In this document: positions 20,556-30,830 of the stretch, piece after piece
Layout of the letters: every line of letters starts with the position of its first letter
Position numbering within the stretch: the first letter of the stretch is position 1
Source of the DNA: Hippopus hippopus
Taxonomy: Eukaryota; Mollusca; Bivalvia; Cardiida; Cardiidae
Assembly: GCA_946811185.2 (NCBI GenBank)
Contig: OX328100.1
Coordinates: forward strand, 20,820,999 to 20,884,998
Length of the DNA: 64,000 nt
Reading direction: 5' to 3'
Notes under the pieces: model-generated
The model's database searches: none
What the model saw: the letters and a program-made list of their open reading frames with translations, nothing else
Told to the model about the DNA's origin: nothing
Program-made: the position numbers and the translations under genes

Positions 20556-20784
20556 TTAACCCTTTACCAAACGACAAAATGTTAGCGTCGTCGAAATTGA
20601 AAACTTCTACAGACGACAAATTATATGTGTTTCCAAGTGCGGAATATGCCTCTGAAATAGTAGAAAACATTGTGGGAAAAGGAGAAAATGCTGGTCACCA
20701 GCATTTTCTCCTCTTCCCGCAATGTTTTCAAAGGGCTTTTTCCCCAAGGTCATCAAAAGTCGGAATTGTGCAGTAAAACGTTAA
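20556..20784 (+). mobile_element. Family A MITE, complete
   Basis: TTAA at 20556-20559 and 20781-20784. The left end is TTAACCCTTTACCAAACGAC. The palindrome loop is GGTCACC, and the arms show a few unpaired changes (CTCCTCTTCCCGC). Length 229 bp, the same as the reference copy. Confidence 0.92.
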
Positions 20785-21044
20785 GGCTTCAAGAGTCCGC
20801 TAAGTTGCATTTACGACCATTTAACGGCAGATACACGTTCAGGTATGATTTGCATAGTTGATAGCGCGTAAATTACTTCGATTGTCTAATTAAAGCATTT
20901 GCTGATTTAATTAATGTTCAATCTAATGCAAAAACATGCATTAACCTTTGACATGTTGCTGATAAATAATAGGAAAAGTCTATCAAAGAATGCAGATTTT
21001 GATGGCTACGATGCTCTTTTTCCTTTCTTTCTTTTTTTTAAACA

Positions 21045-21229
21045 CTTAGACTACTCAGCGCGACTATGTGGGCTTTTGCGGACATTGTAGATCAATATCA
21101 GACTGCACAGAACGTGCAGTCTGATCTTGGATCTACACTGTCCGATGCGGCGAGATTTCTCTGACAGGCAATTTTTTTATGTCGTAAACTGGGTTTTCAC
21201 TATTGTCTTTAATTTATTTACCAGCTTAA
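21045..21229 (-). mobile_element. Family D MITE
   Basis: TAGACTACTCAGCGCGACTA and CTTTTGCGGACATTGTAGAT lead into a strong hairpin (core ATATCAGACTGCAC...GTGCAGTCTGATC). It is followed by GTCCGATGCGGCGAGATTTC and, at the far end, TTTACCAGCTTAAGG, the reverse of the CTGCTAAATAA terminus. Confidence 0.75.
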
Positions 21230-21261
21230 GGTTTCAGTCAGGTTTTAAGATTGCTGTTGTC

Positions 21262-21440
21262 ACCATCCGCAACCGAAAGGGACGACGCATAACAGCTATG
21301 ACATTGTTACGAAAAGTAGATCCTAAATTTATCCTTTGGCTGTTTAGCGTGACTCTGTTCGTTTTTGAGACGATGTTGATCAAGATCACTCTGCCAAGAA
21401 TGTGCAGTCTGATCTTGAATCTGCATCGCCGACTACTTTT
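21262..21440. mobile_element. Degenerate family D-type hairpin segment
   Basis: GATGTTGATCAAGATCACTC...GTGCAGTCTGATCTTGAATC is a hairpin relic. CGCAACCGAAAGGGACGACG upstream resembles the variant D end seen at 15365. ORFs on both strands here are by-products of the palindrome. Confidence 0.5.
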
Positions 21441-21534
21441 TGGTCGAGCCTGGATTTTTGATTTGCACAGTCTTATAGGATTACTCACTCTGTCACGCGA
21501 GATAGAATATTAGCTCTTTAATTTGTAAAAAAAA

Positions 21535-21806
21535 AAACATCTTTGAGAAGAAGGCTTTTGGGAAAAAAAAAAAAGGTTGGAATGGACAAAATACTGGTAA
21601 CCAGCATTTACCAGACAGTGAGTTTACTCTATACCAAGCAAAAAAGGATAAGACCAGTCCAAATTGAAAGCACAAATTAGATATGGCTAGAATGGTACAA
21701 TAGAAAACGAAACGGGAAAAGGGACATTTCTCGCTTTCGTTCGACGTTTTTCAAAAGTTTTCCTCCACATGGTTGTCAAAAAACTGGATTCTGTGGTAAA
21801 AGGTTA
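21535..21806. mobile_element. Compound family A remnants
   Basis: One relic has ACTGGTAACCAGCATTTACC. It runs into a second, forward-type relic with CTATACCAAGCAAAAAAGGA, CCAAATTGAAAGCA and the right end GGATTCTGTGGTAAAAGGTTAA. Two insertions or a rearranged copy are possible. Confidence 0.6.
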
Positions 21807-21938
21807 ACCGGAAGCGGCCTTTCGAATCGAACATGCAAATGTGTTTAATAATTTTATGCGCATTGATTTGATTGACTTCGGTTTATATCCAGAACAAAGG
21901 AAGTAGTCCATAAAAAATAGGACCATTCAAGATGAATC

Positions 21939-22170
21939 AGAACTCTTTACCACAGAATCCCGAGTTTTATCGACCCTAAAAAAAGAAGGCTTTTGAAAAC
22001 ATAGTGGGAAAAAGGAGAAAATGCTGGTAACCAGCATTTTCTCCTTTTTCCGCACTATGTTTTCCAACCCATCAACAACAATTCCATCATTTGAGCTAGG
22101 TTTAAATGGTCGTCAAATGCTAAAATCAATTTGGGTCAGTCTAAAATTTTGTCGTCTGGTAAAGAGTTAA
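21939..22170 (-). mobile_element. Family A MITE, near complete
   Basis: It runs from AACTCTTTACCACAGAATCC to GTCGTCTGGTAAAGAGTTAA. The two palindrome arms share changes relative to other copies: CATAGTG pairs with CACTATG, and an extra A in GGGAAAAAGG pairs with an extra T in CCTTTTTCC. Confidence 0.9.
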
Positions 22171-22283
22171 AAATACCGTAGAAAAGTGTCACCGGAACTT
22201 CGTAAAAAAAATTGAACACGTGCATCTGGAAGCGATGGAATTATTTATAAATGTTTTGATGGTTTATGGTCGTAGAAACCCTT

Positions 22284-22503
22284 TTAACCTTAACCTGCTA
22301 AATAAGCGAAATGAAACTTTGAAGCCGTTAGTAAAACGAATAATTTTGTGCTATTTCAAAGGATTTTTTTTTGTTGGGGGGGGGGTATTTCCTTGTCGGA
22401 CAGTGTAGATCCAAGATCAGACTGCACAAAACGTGCAGTCTGATCTTGGATCTACACTGTCCGTAAAAGGTCCTTGAGTCGCGCTTAGGAGCCTAAATGT
22501 TAA
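22284..22503 (+). mobile_element. Family D MITE, complete
   Basis: TTAA at 22284 and at 22500. ACCTGCTAAATAAGCGAAAT opens the copy and TCGCGCTTAGGAGCCTAAAT closes it. The hairpin is perfect over more than 60 bp; both arms carry the GATCCAAGATC / GATCTTGGATC form. The CDS-like 60-codon frame across it is fortuitous. Confidence 0.88.
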
Positions 22504-22798
22504 TGTTAACTGTGTAGGTTCTTCAAGGCTAAAGGTTGATTTATTAAAATGATTTAAATACAGCGATTGAGTTATGTTATTGCACTCACCTCTAGACACG
22601 CTGCATCAGCTAATGTTTTACATAGGCAGGTTTGCTTCCCCATGGTAATTAGATTATGTAAGAATGATTTATCATTAAACTGTCCATCACACAGAAAAAT
22701 TCTTTAAAGGAAATGCTTGTGACCATTTTCTAACAGTGCATTTGTGTCAGGCCTTTGCGAAGAGAGTTTACAGGATCAACATGCATTTTAATGAAGTC

Positions 22799-23009
22799 TG
22801 GTTCCATATTCACCAACAATTCTTTAGAACATTTTTAGTCAAATTCTCAAGAATTTTCCAAATTTGAAGGTAACAAAACTTCTGATTGGCTAAACTATTT
22901 TAATTGGTTAAATCAACTGGTTCAGCCAATCAGACGTTATTGTGTTACTTTCTAAAGCCAGACTGATTAGACTAAGAAAATTCTTGAAAATGGTTGAATA
23001 TGGATCCTG
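22799..23009. mobile_element. Family F palindromic MITE with expanded centre
   Basis: GGTTCCATATTCACCAACAA and the inverted TGGTTGAATATGGATCC bracket CTTCTGATTGGCTAAACTAT and CTGGTTCAGCCAATCAGACG. About 20 extra bases separate the two central ATTGGCT/AGCCAAT motifs compared with other copies. Confidence 0.8.
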
Positions 23010-23680
23010 GTCATAGCTTGCAGTCTTCTGTCTCGTAGAGGTTATGGGAAAAAAGACAAAAACAATGATATTAAGTAAGTAAGCAATTTTAATCAATAGG
23101 AATGTCCAAGTTAAAAAAAAGAGATTGGACAGTGTAGAATCCCGAATCAGACCACTTTTTTTTCACATTCATTTTCATTGTAAGCAAAGACAATTAAGTA
23201 TTTCTTGCTACCTCTCGTAGTAAGAGAATCACTTGCGTGTATTTTTTTCCACGAAAAAAAAGGAGAGCTCGACAGAAGTTAGGGGAGGGGCAGTTGTGTC
23301 TTTGAAATCGGCGGAACAGCTGTTTAGCGACCATTAGAATATCAGTGTTTACTAACGCTTGTCTCTAGTTTATTACAAATGTAAATAAAACTCGGAATGA
23401 CTATTAGATTATCTCGGAATTAACCGTGAACGATTGGTGCTGCGCGTGTCTGTTTCAAATTAAGGGACGCTGAAATCGATATTTTATCACGAGGTCCGCG
23501 GAGAAACCGGGAAATGAACTAACACCCCGGGACAATCACAAGTCGATTTTCGTCTTTTTTCCCACAATCCATCTGAGAATTTCTCGGAAAAGGGAATTGA
23601 GTTATTCTAGTGCCGAAACAACTTCTAGACGTTAATGCGGCACGCGATTTTTCAAAAGTTTGAAAATCTGCTATATGTAA
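23010..23680. other. No gene; possible conserved non-coding DNA
   Basis: A short D-type relic (GGACAGTGTAGAATCCCGAA, ~23127) is present. The region 23330-23540 has higher GC and no repeat signature, so it is a possible regulatory segment. No coding frame was recognised. Confidence 0.35.
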
Positions 23681-23681
23681 A

Positions 23682-23939
23682 TGAGCTATGCTTTTGTAGG
23701 GGTTTAATGCATTTGCAAACAGTATCGACCCAGGTGAACCTGCGCGGTTCGCACAGACTGACCTGGGTCGAAATGTTTTGCTTTGGGTTCATTTTCTGCT
23801 TGTCAAAGGATCAGTTTACCATATGATTTAGTTGGTTGTTAGACAAAATGGAATTTATGGATCCATAATTATATGATGACTTGCTTGGTACGATACATCA
23901 CGGAGATGCATTTAACCCCTTTTGCCAGAACATGACTTA
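23682..23939 (-). mobile_element. Family B MITE, complete, reverse
   Basis: The hairpin comes first (CGACCCAGGTGAACCTGCGC...GACTGACCTGGGTCGAA). It is followed by TTAGTTGGTTGTTAGACAAA, TTATGGATCCATAATTATAT, TACATCACGGAGATGCATTT and the end CAGAACATGACTTA. Confidence 0.85.
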
Positions 23940-24660
23940 AATCTATTCGTCTACAAGCCACAGAACAGGGATCTATCGCTTTCTGACTGTGTCGGTACAA
24001 GATCTGAACGCTTGTTCTGTGATGTCTGGTATTTATTATACACTGTCTCCTTTTGTAAAAGCACCAAAAGTTTATCTTAGGGTAGTCTGGGTTTGAATGT
24101 TTTAATCGGTTTTTCCCTGGTATATTCTGACGTTACATTGTAAGAAATGACAATAGTTAACGTACAGATCAAAAATCTACAATGCTGCAGATCTGTATAG
24201 ACCGTGACGAAATTATTAGCGACTGGACCTATTCTACTTAAAGTTCTACATGTAGGATTGTGGTTCATTGTAAGCACCCATGGAAGCATTATAACGATAA
24301 ACGCATTTTCTTCCTGTTGACATTTGCAGTTGCATTAGACCTCCTTTTCACAGAGCATGGCTCAAACAATATCCTGGATAAAATTTGGATAGTAGCATTA
24401 CGTTCTTGTTAGTTTATTCACGGATCAAGAGAACACAAAGTTTAGTGACTGTTGCGTTTGGCTTTCTTCCGCCCAACTGACCATTAAAAATGGTGATCAG
24501 CTTTACGTTATTTCGCGCAACTGAGAACTGACCACAAAATATTAAGGTCACTTATATGCTTGGTTTATTCGTTACTTCACGAAAAAAAATACAGCAGACA
24601 ACTAAACACGCATCCTTAGTAAAATACGAATAATGATATGATGTCAGGTGTTACCTGAAC
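23940..24660. other. No feature recognised
   Basis: AT-rich DNA; a 70-codon reverse ORF at 24077-24289 has no recognisable similarity. Confidence 0.4.
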
Positions 24661-24667
24661 ACCATTA

Positions 24668-24737
24668 AACATTGTGACAAAAGAAGCAAATTGCTGGTCA
24701 CGAGCAACTTTCTCATTTTGCTACAATGTTTTTTTTC
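24668..24737. mobile_element. Isolated family A-like palindrome
   Basis: ACATTGTGACAAAAGAAGCA and TTGCTACAATGT flank a centre TTGCTGGTCACGAGCAA. The arms pair with each other but differ from the family A consensus at several matched positions (GTGACAAAA / TTTTGCTAC is only partly paired). No termini are visible. Confidence 0.55.
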
Positions 24738-24779
24738 TAGGCGTTTGCTAAAAGACGAACAAAGTCGTGTGTAGTTGTT

Positions 24780-25007
24780 TACTCTTTACTGGAAGACAAA
24801 ATTTTTTACTTGTTCAAATTGAAAGTATTTGCCAACGACATATTATCCGTGGTTCAAAGAATGAAATGCGTTCAGGAAAAGGTTAGAAAACATTGTGGGA
24901 AAAGGAGAAAATGCTGGTTACCAGCATTTTCTCCTTTTCCCACAATGTTTTCCCAAAACTTTCTTGGTCAGGGTCTTTAAAATTCAGGATTATTTGGGAA
25001 AGGGCAA
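24780..25007 (+). mobile_element. Family A MITE, near complete
   Basis: TACTCTTTACTGGAAGACAA, TTGAAAGTATTTGCCAACGA, a perfect-looking palindrome at about 24889-24951, then TTTAAAATTCAGGATTATTT and GGGAAAGGGCAAAC. Confidence 0.88.
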
Positions 25008-25570
25008 ACTAGGCTGACCGTGGTACTAGTATGTGGTTAGCGGATTACGCGGCGTCCAGACGGCTGGCGCTTTCACTGTAACTAATCCGAGTCGAGATCG
25101 GTCGACGATAGTCAAATGGGGGTTATATATAGATCTGCGTTTTGTAATACCTTTGTAAGAAAAGTGTACTTACTTCTTTATTTCCTTCTTAGTTACACAT
25201 CTCTGAAATAATTTTGCCATTATTTTGTATTAAAGGATTTTGAAGATTTTTATAATCTCATCAAACCTCAAAAGATGATTTGATTACTGACTTAAGTAAG
25301 TCGATAGCTGGCAAATCATTAACAAAGAAGAAAGACCAAAGTAAGACAAAACTGTTTTTCGATGGTATTTCCTTATTGGGCTTCGTAGATTCTCTAGGTA
25401 TTTTTAGATTTCACGCCAGAGATTCGCAAAGAATTATGGGAATGTCACATGATCATTGACATGCGTCGATTACGAGTACTCGTATGCAGTTTAGTTTAAT
25501 GACGTCATATCTGATGTAATTAAAAAAAAAAAAAAATAGACGGATGTACCGATTGTAAAACGAGCCACAA
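25008..25570. promoter_or_regulatory. Repeat-free segment with inverted homeodomain-type sites
   Basis: GGATTA (25042-25047) and TAATCC (25083-25088) are inverted matches to the K50 homeodomain (Otx/Pitx-type) site, within a GC-richer stretch at 25020-25110. This is motif-level evidence only. Confidence 0.25.
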
Positions 25571-25572
25571 TA

Positions 25573-25643
25573 GAAACTGTTGTCTGCAAATCCTTTCAAT
25601 TTTGAAAACTTCAGGATTTTGTCGTGTGGTATAGGGTTTAACC
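25573..25643 (-). mobile_element. Family A terminal fragment
   Basis: TGTCTGCAAATCCTTTCAAT, ACTTCAGGATTTTGTCGTGT and GGTATAGGGTTTAA: only the GACGACAAA-bearing end remains. Confidence 0.7.
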
Positions 25644-25724
25644 AAATATTTGGCCAACAACCCATTCTATTTGTAATACATATTTTCAATCTCTTTTTTG
25701 CGTATCTTGAAATTTCATTCTATT

Positions 25725-25915
25725 TTAACCCTTTGCCACATAATCCCGAGTTTCAACGACCCAGGATAAGGAAGCTTTTTGAAAAATTATTGGAAATGGA
25801 GAAAATGCTGGCAACCAGCATTTTTTCCTTTTCTCCACAATATTTTTTAACATTTGAAAGGAAAACTCCAACATTTGAACCTTTTTTGATTAGTCGTCTG
25901 CAAATGCTGTCAAAA
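25725..25915 (-). mobile_element. Family A MITE, 3'-truncated
   Basis: TTAACCCTTTGCCACATAAT at the left end, a palindrome around GCTGGCAACCAGC, and GTCGTCTGCAAATGCTGTCA, after which the GACGACAAA terminus is missing. Confidence 0.82.
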
Positions 25916-26540
25916 TAATTTCCATACTTTTAAAAGGTATGATTTCAATGTAATCACATTTTAACACCGGTATTGTCTACTACTGGCCGCTATTGAGGCT
26001 TTAAAATGAACCGCTGAATGTTGCTCTAATTTCAAGTGTCCAGCTGAGATTTACTGTCAAGAATGGGGTAAGTTTTGTCAATATTTCACTCTAATGGATC
26101 GTAATGATCCTATATAAAGTGTTGCCTTTTAAATAGTGTTATTGTAAACCTAAATTGTGTCCCACTGTAATTATAGAAGACGTATTCATTGCTACAGAAT
26201 TTTTCAATTTATTTTGCGGGTGTAAGTGCTGTATCTCTCCGATTTCTCCGCGATGACACAACGTTGAAATCCGAGACTTTCCGAGTTACAGCTATTAGCG
26301 GGTACCACGTGATGTATTCGAGGCTGGAGGCGTTTTAACGCTTCGAGCGCCAAATATATACACGTTATCTATCTACACAGTTTAAAAAAAAATTAGAAAT
26401 TTCTAATCTCAGACCGGCTGTTGTAGGGAGTGGGGTTAAAGCACCTACCCTTAAGTGAAGAAGGAGACTTTTGAAAACATTGCGGAAAACAGACTTAAGG
26501 TCATTATTTTCCAGAGTTGAGTCTGAAAGCACTTTACCAA
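25916..26540. other. No feature recognised
   Basis: Unique-looking sequence with no repeat family. A 61-codon reverse ORF (26365-26550) overlaps the edge of the next MITE. Confidence 0.4.
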
Positions 26541-26761
26541 TCATCAACACCGTGTTTTAACAATCATGGAGAAGAAATTTGTTTGAAAACATCGTTTGAA
26601 AAGGAGAAAACACTGTTAACCGGCATTTTTCTCTTTGTCGGAAATGTTTTCTACACTTTGAGAGACAATTCCGTTGTTTGAGCTGCATTTGATTATTGTC
26701 GTTTCCAAATGCTTTCAAATTGGACAAATTTAAAGTGTTGTCTTATGGTAAAGAGATAACA
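26541..26761 (-). mobile_element. Family A MITE, diverged
   Basis: GTGTTTTAACAATCATGGAG, a worn palindrome (AACACTGTTAACCGGCATTT), TTTCCAAATGCTTTCAAATT and TCTTATGGTAAAGAGATAAC. Confidence 0.78.
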
Positions 26762-26929
26762 ATCGCATTGGAATCGTGTTCATTAAAAAAAAAACCCAAC
26801 AGACCAGGAGGAAAAAGTCAAATTTCGATATTTGGTGAAAGGCACGCCGACGATGAAAATCATTGTCCGAAAACATTATAAATGATGTAAACGACACGTT
26901 GAAATTAATACGAAAGTATCAATGGCGGA

Positions 26930-27960
26930 AAAACCCAAAGGTATTGTTCAGGATGTGATTTGAAATACGGTAATAGTATGACACCTGGAAGAAGTTCAGT
27001 ATTAATAACAACAGAGCGGCGCAGTATGTGCAAAAAATAATTGCTGATACGGCTAGACGAGCAGTGTCGTCTTCAGTTTACATTAAACACAAAAATAAAA
27101 GACGATGCTGTAGATTATTAATTTATGTAATTGTTACAGTGTGGCGCTTGGAAACGTTCAGTATTGATTAAATGATCTGCGAAGTATTTAGTGAAACAAT
27201 TGCTGAACGGCGTAGAAAAGTGGTTGCGTTTTGTCAGTTTATTTATGTTAATGAAGGAAAAAAACTATACTGACTGTTGGCGGTATTATGCTTGAATCTC
27301 CGTGTGATCACTCTCAAAATGAGCAATACTCTGGGCCAAAAGGAGGTTTAATGCATCTCCTTCGTTCGGCTGACTGGTATACATGTAGTTTATAGTTGAT
27401 AAGTATTTTCTAAAAAGTGATGAGTCTTGCATTTTTCAACTGATTATGGAATTAATACCTGGCGAAGATGATATTGAACCAGTAGAAATATTCATAACGA
27501 CATCAGCCGCTCTTCACTATCGACTGGCATAGTTTATTATTATCTAATATTCTTAAAGGGGCCAACAAAAAAAAAAAAAAATGGAATACAGTAACTGACG
27601 GTAAAGTGCAAAGTACATCCGGTTGATTACCGAAGCAACAACAGACAAATACTCTGAAACAATAGAATATTTACGGTCCATTAAAACACTTTGTTCTGTT
27701 GACTTCATGATTTAAAGTTGGCGGTCATTTTTTGATGGAGGAAAATGGGGAAAAAACAAACACATGCTGCTGTTGACGGTGATGCGGATTGCACTTCCGG
27801 TCGATTAAACTAACAAACACAAACTGAAATTAACATTGAAACGGGAAAAAAATCACGATGGCTCCATCCGCTCCATTCTGTTGACTGGTTTAGTTTATAG
27901 TAGACGGGTATTTGTAGAGGATGGTCTGGTCATCAATCATAGATACGATGACACGAGCGA
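26930..27960. repeat. Degenerate direct repeats, period ~180 bp
   Basis: Weakly similar blocks recur: GTTCAGTATTAATAAC / GTTCAGTATTGATTAA; TCCGGTTGATTACCGAAGCA / TCCGGTCGATTAAACTAACA; TTCTGTTGACT twice; GACTGGCATAGTTTATTA / GACTGGTTTAGTTTATAG. This may be an old, decayed tandem array. A small family B end fragment lies inside it (27323-27364). Confidence 0.45.
27323..27364 (+). mobile_element. Family B terminal fragment
   Basis: TGAGCAATACTCTGGGCC, then AAAAGGAGGTTTAATGCATC, matching the first ~40 bp of family B only. Confidence 0.65.
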
Positions 27961-28123
27961 CACGGATAATGATCGGGCAATAAGACACTATCTAACCGCA
28001 ATGTATTCAAAATCGAAACCCTGTGAAATAAGGTGTTGAATTCCTAGCATGCTGGCAGGCCTGGCATGACGTATTAACTCATCACCCTCCTGAAAACAAA
28101 TTTCTGAAAATATCTTTGTAAAA

Positions 28124-28362
28124 TGGCCCGAAACACGCGAAAAAGGGCATTCGGACATTTGCGTTCTTAAAGTGTCATTCCGGAATCCGAAACGACACTC
28201 CGTTTTGATATAATTTTCTGTTTTGCGCAAGTCTACTTTAGGACAAAATCTAATGTAGTCGTAAAGTGCTATCTCGGATTAGCCTGCGTGCACTGCGCAG
28301 GCTGATCCGAGACGACACTTTACGCAAAGGTCCGAATGCTCCTTTTTGCGTGTTGCATGCCA
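28124..28362 (+). mobile_element. Family C MITE
   Basis: Inverted ends TGGCCCGAAACACGCGAAAA and TTTTTGCGTGTTGCATGCCA. After CATTCGGACATTTGCG the first hairpin is largely deleted. The second hairpin is intact (GGATTAGCCTGCGT...GCGCAGGCTGATCC inside GTAAAGTGCTATCT / GAGACGACACTTTAC). Between the two lies TTTTCTGTTTTGCGCAAGTC. Non-coding. Confidence 0.85.
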
Positions 28363-28446
28363 AATATAGATACTCTATTAGATTCAACTCTTTCATTACT
28401 GAATGAATAAATTGCATTTTCTCAATGGCTTTAGATACAGTTCCGC

Positions 28447-28752
28447 TTCCGAGCCCTGATAGCTTAGTCGGTAGCGTACAGGACTTGAGAACAGGGGTTC
28501 GCGAGTTCGATTCCCGGCTCGGCCAATTTGTTTCCGAGAATTGAGATAGTCATTGCGACAGGATTCATTCCTCTCTCACCGCTGACCATTGTTTCGACGA
28601 TGGTTATGCGGGATAGTAGCCAGTGGCTTGGAAAGAATATTGTGCGGAGTACTGGTAAAAGAAACTCCAGGAAAACATGGACAAGTGTATTGGCCGCCGC
28701 GATATAACTGAAATAATGTTGAAAACGGCGTTAAACACCATACAATCAATCA
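28447..28752 (+). mobile_element. tRNA-derived SINE
   Basis: The tRNA-like head is GAGCCCTGATAGCTTAGTCG, with an A box at 28460-28471 and a B box, GAGTTCGATTCCC, at 28503-28515. A body follows (CATTCCTCTCTCACCGCTGA, TGTGCGGAGTACTGG), then the tail ATATAACTGAAATAATG...GGCGTTAAACACC and CAATCAATCAA. Probable target duplication ACAGTTCCGC (28437-28446) / ACAGTTTCGC (28753-28762). The head is not a functional tRNA gene, because the body continues without a terminator. Tail and head suit mollusc SINEs such as the RUDI/V-SINE type, but that assignment is from memory. Confidence 0.88.
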
Positions 28753-28802
28753 ACAGTTTCGCCACAAGATCATTAGACGGTTCGTTCATAGTTCAAAATA
28801 AA

Positions 28803-28915
28803 GCAGTGGACAGTGTAGATCAGAGATCAGATTGCACGTTCTGCGCAGTCTGATCTTAATCCACACTGTCCACAAAAGCTTCTGGTGTCCTCTATGGTAT
28901 GGAAAGAGCTAATTA
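28803..28915. mobile_element. Family D hairpin
   Basis: GTGGACAGTGTAGATCAGAG, core GATCAGATTGCAC...GCGCAGTCTGATC, then TTAATCCACACTGTCCAC and GTGTCCTCTATGGTATGGAA. The outer parts differ from D consensus, as in the variant at 15154. Confidence 0.7.
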
Positions 28916-29089
28916 AATATGATTTAATATGAATGAATACACGTGAAGATATTGTACAGTTAGGTACAATTTTTTCTCTTTCAACGCAAAGTTTTCCAAC
29001 GTGGTCGTCTCCGTTTGTCTTTAAATTGCTTAACACAACATCATAATTAAGTTGCTCTGGCGAGTGCTAATTCAAATAAGTCCTAACTG

Positions 29090-29262
29090 ATCTTTGATGG
29101 ACGCGTCCAAGATGCATTATACCAAGCAAGTTATCTCATAATTATTGATCCATAAAATCCTGTTTTGTCCAACATTCGACGGAATCTGCAGGTAGAACGG
29201 TCCTTGGACTCTCAGAAAATTTACTAACAGCAAAAAGTTTCAACCCAGGTCAGCCTGCGCGA
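29090..29262 (+). mobile_element. Family B MITE, truncated at both ends
   Basis: GATGCATTATACCAAGCAAG, TTATTGATCCATAAAATCC, AATTTACTAACAGCAAAAAG and CCCAGGTCAGCCTGCGCG, stopping inside the hairpin. Confidence 0.8.
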
Positions 29263-29446
29263 ACAGCTGTTTTGTCATTGTATCTAGGTATCAGACAGTC
29301 ACAGTGATTGACGATGATTATCATTACATCATTTTGAAATTTAAAGGGGACAGTGTACGTTCTGACAACGGAATTGTGACAACTACTTTTGTTCAGTGAC
29401 AATATTTTTCTCCGAAACGGAAGGGAAGAAGTGGGGGGGGGGGGGA

Positions 29447-29705
29447 TGAGCCACGCTGTGTGAAAAGGGGGTTTAATACATCTGCAAAAGTATCGATTCA
29501 TGTCAGCTTCCGCAGTCCGTGCATACTGACCTGTGTCGAATCACTTTGCTATTTGTAAATTTTCTGCGTGTCAAAGGACCAGACATCCGATTTAATCGGT
29601 TGTTTAAACAAAATGGTTTTTATGGACCCATAATTATACTATGATTTGCTTAGTATAATACATCACAGAGATGCATGAAATCCCCTTTTCCCACAGCAGA
29701 GTTCA
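29447..29705 (-). mobile_element. Family B MITE, complete, reverse
   Basis: TGAGCCACGCTGTGTGAAAA opens it, next to a run of G. The worn hairpin (ATTCATGTCAGCTTCCGC...ACTGACCTGTGTCGAA) is followed by AATGGTTTTTATGGACCCAT and CATCACAGAGATGCATGAAA. It closes with CCCACAGCAGAGTTCA. Confidence 0.82.
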
Positions 29706-29916
29706 AATGTATCCGTGATGTTTGTGCCGCAAATGACCCTACTGATACAAATCGTATCGCAGGTACCGCCCAATTTATTGGCAATATAAGAGACTGGTAG
29801 ACCAAGATCAGCGTGCATGTATTACCTTGTTTAATGATGCAAAATAATTCGAAATCCTTTCTTTTTGGCAGTTTTTCATTCACCTTTGCCATGATCTGCC
29901 AGGTTGCACCCCGGGG

Positions 29917-30136
29917 TCCTGCGTGGCTCAGTGGTAAAGTTTGGGACTCGTAACCTGAAGGCACCGGATTGGAGCCTCTCTGGAAATACTGTGTTTTTCG
30001 TGGGAGTGTCCTTGTGCAAGACAGTTTAGAGCTCTAACTTAATACTGGCGAAACCCAGGACATACATGAATATGTGACCTGTGATATGACTGAAATAATT
30101 TTGAGAGCGGCGTGAAACACCATTCAATCAATCAAC
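29917..30136 (+). mobile_element. SINE with a different tRNA-like head
   Basis: The head is TCCTGCGTGGCTCAGTGGTA with an A box at 29924-29935; the B box is weak (CCGGATTGGAGCCTC). The body differs from the other SINEs, but the tail is nearly the same: GATATGACTGAAATAATTTT...GGCGTGAAACACC then CAATCAATCAA. A second SINE family sharing the 3' tail. Confidence 0.75.
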
Positions 30137-30468
30137 CTGTCTGCAGCCCCTGCCCCCTGCCCCTCCCTCCCCTTCCTCCTGTACGTTTTTGATATTTGAG
30201 GCAGCAGAAATACTTGTTGTAAAACGCCAGAACTCTTTTGTGGATTTTTTTTTTACGGAGTGAAAAATCGTGATGTTGCTACAGCGAGGTGCATGTTGCA
30301 GGTGTATTGTCTGTGCACGCTCATGAAAGTAAAATGGCATGTTTGATTGATTCATGACATAATCATTCCAGATCTGATTAATATGAAAGCAGTATTGTTC
30401 CACACCTTAATTTATAGATGAATTATACAGCCATTCATTAACCCCTGCAGTGCCACAAAAAATAATAG

Positions 30469-30572
30469 GGCCATGATCTCTGAAAAGGGGGTTTATTGTA
30501 TCTGCAAAAAGTCTCGACACAGGTCAGCCTGCGCAGTCCGCGCAGGCTGACCTGTGTCGAGGCTTTTTGTTG
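30469..30572 (-). mobile_element. Family B MITE fragment with perfect hairpin
   Basis: CTCTGAAAAGGGGGTTTATT, then a fully paired hairpin whose arms both read GACACAGGTCAGCC / GGCTGACCTGTGTC, instead of the common GACCCAGG form. The copy ends shortly after GAGGCTTTTTG. Confidence 0.82.
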
Positions 30573-30749
30573 TTATTTTTATAAAAAAAAAACTTGTGCA
30601 ATGGCTGACTTGGTATGATAGATAAGGAAGACACATTAAACTCCATATTCACCAAAGACCACTCAAGTATTATGTACATAATCGTGGAAAAGTCAGAAGA
30701 TATTGTAACTCGAATGTTCTTATTCTTCATTATTAATTATTTCACGAAA

Positions 30750-30830
30750 TATTCAACAATGTAGATCAGTGACCAAACTGCACTTTTTGTCTGTTCAGTC
30801 TAATCTTGATATACAGTGTCCTTAAATTTA
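30750..30830. mobile_element. Family D hairpin, degenerate
   Basis: ACAATGTAGATCAGTGACCA...TTCAGTCTAATCTTGATATA and CAGTGTCC remain. Confidence 0.5.

Noticed and set aside
28451..28525. Functional tRNA gene
   Set aside because: A and B boxes are present, but the sequence continues into a SINE body and tail with a target duplication, and the stems do not form a clean cloverleaf by eye.
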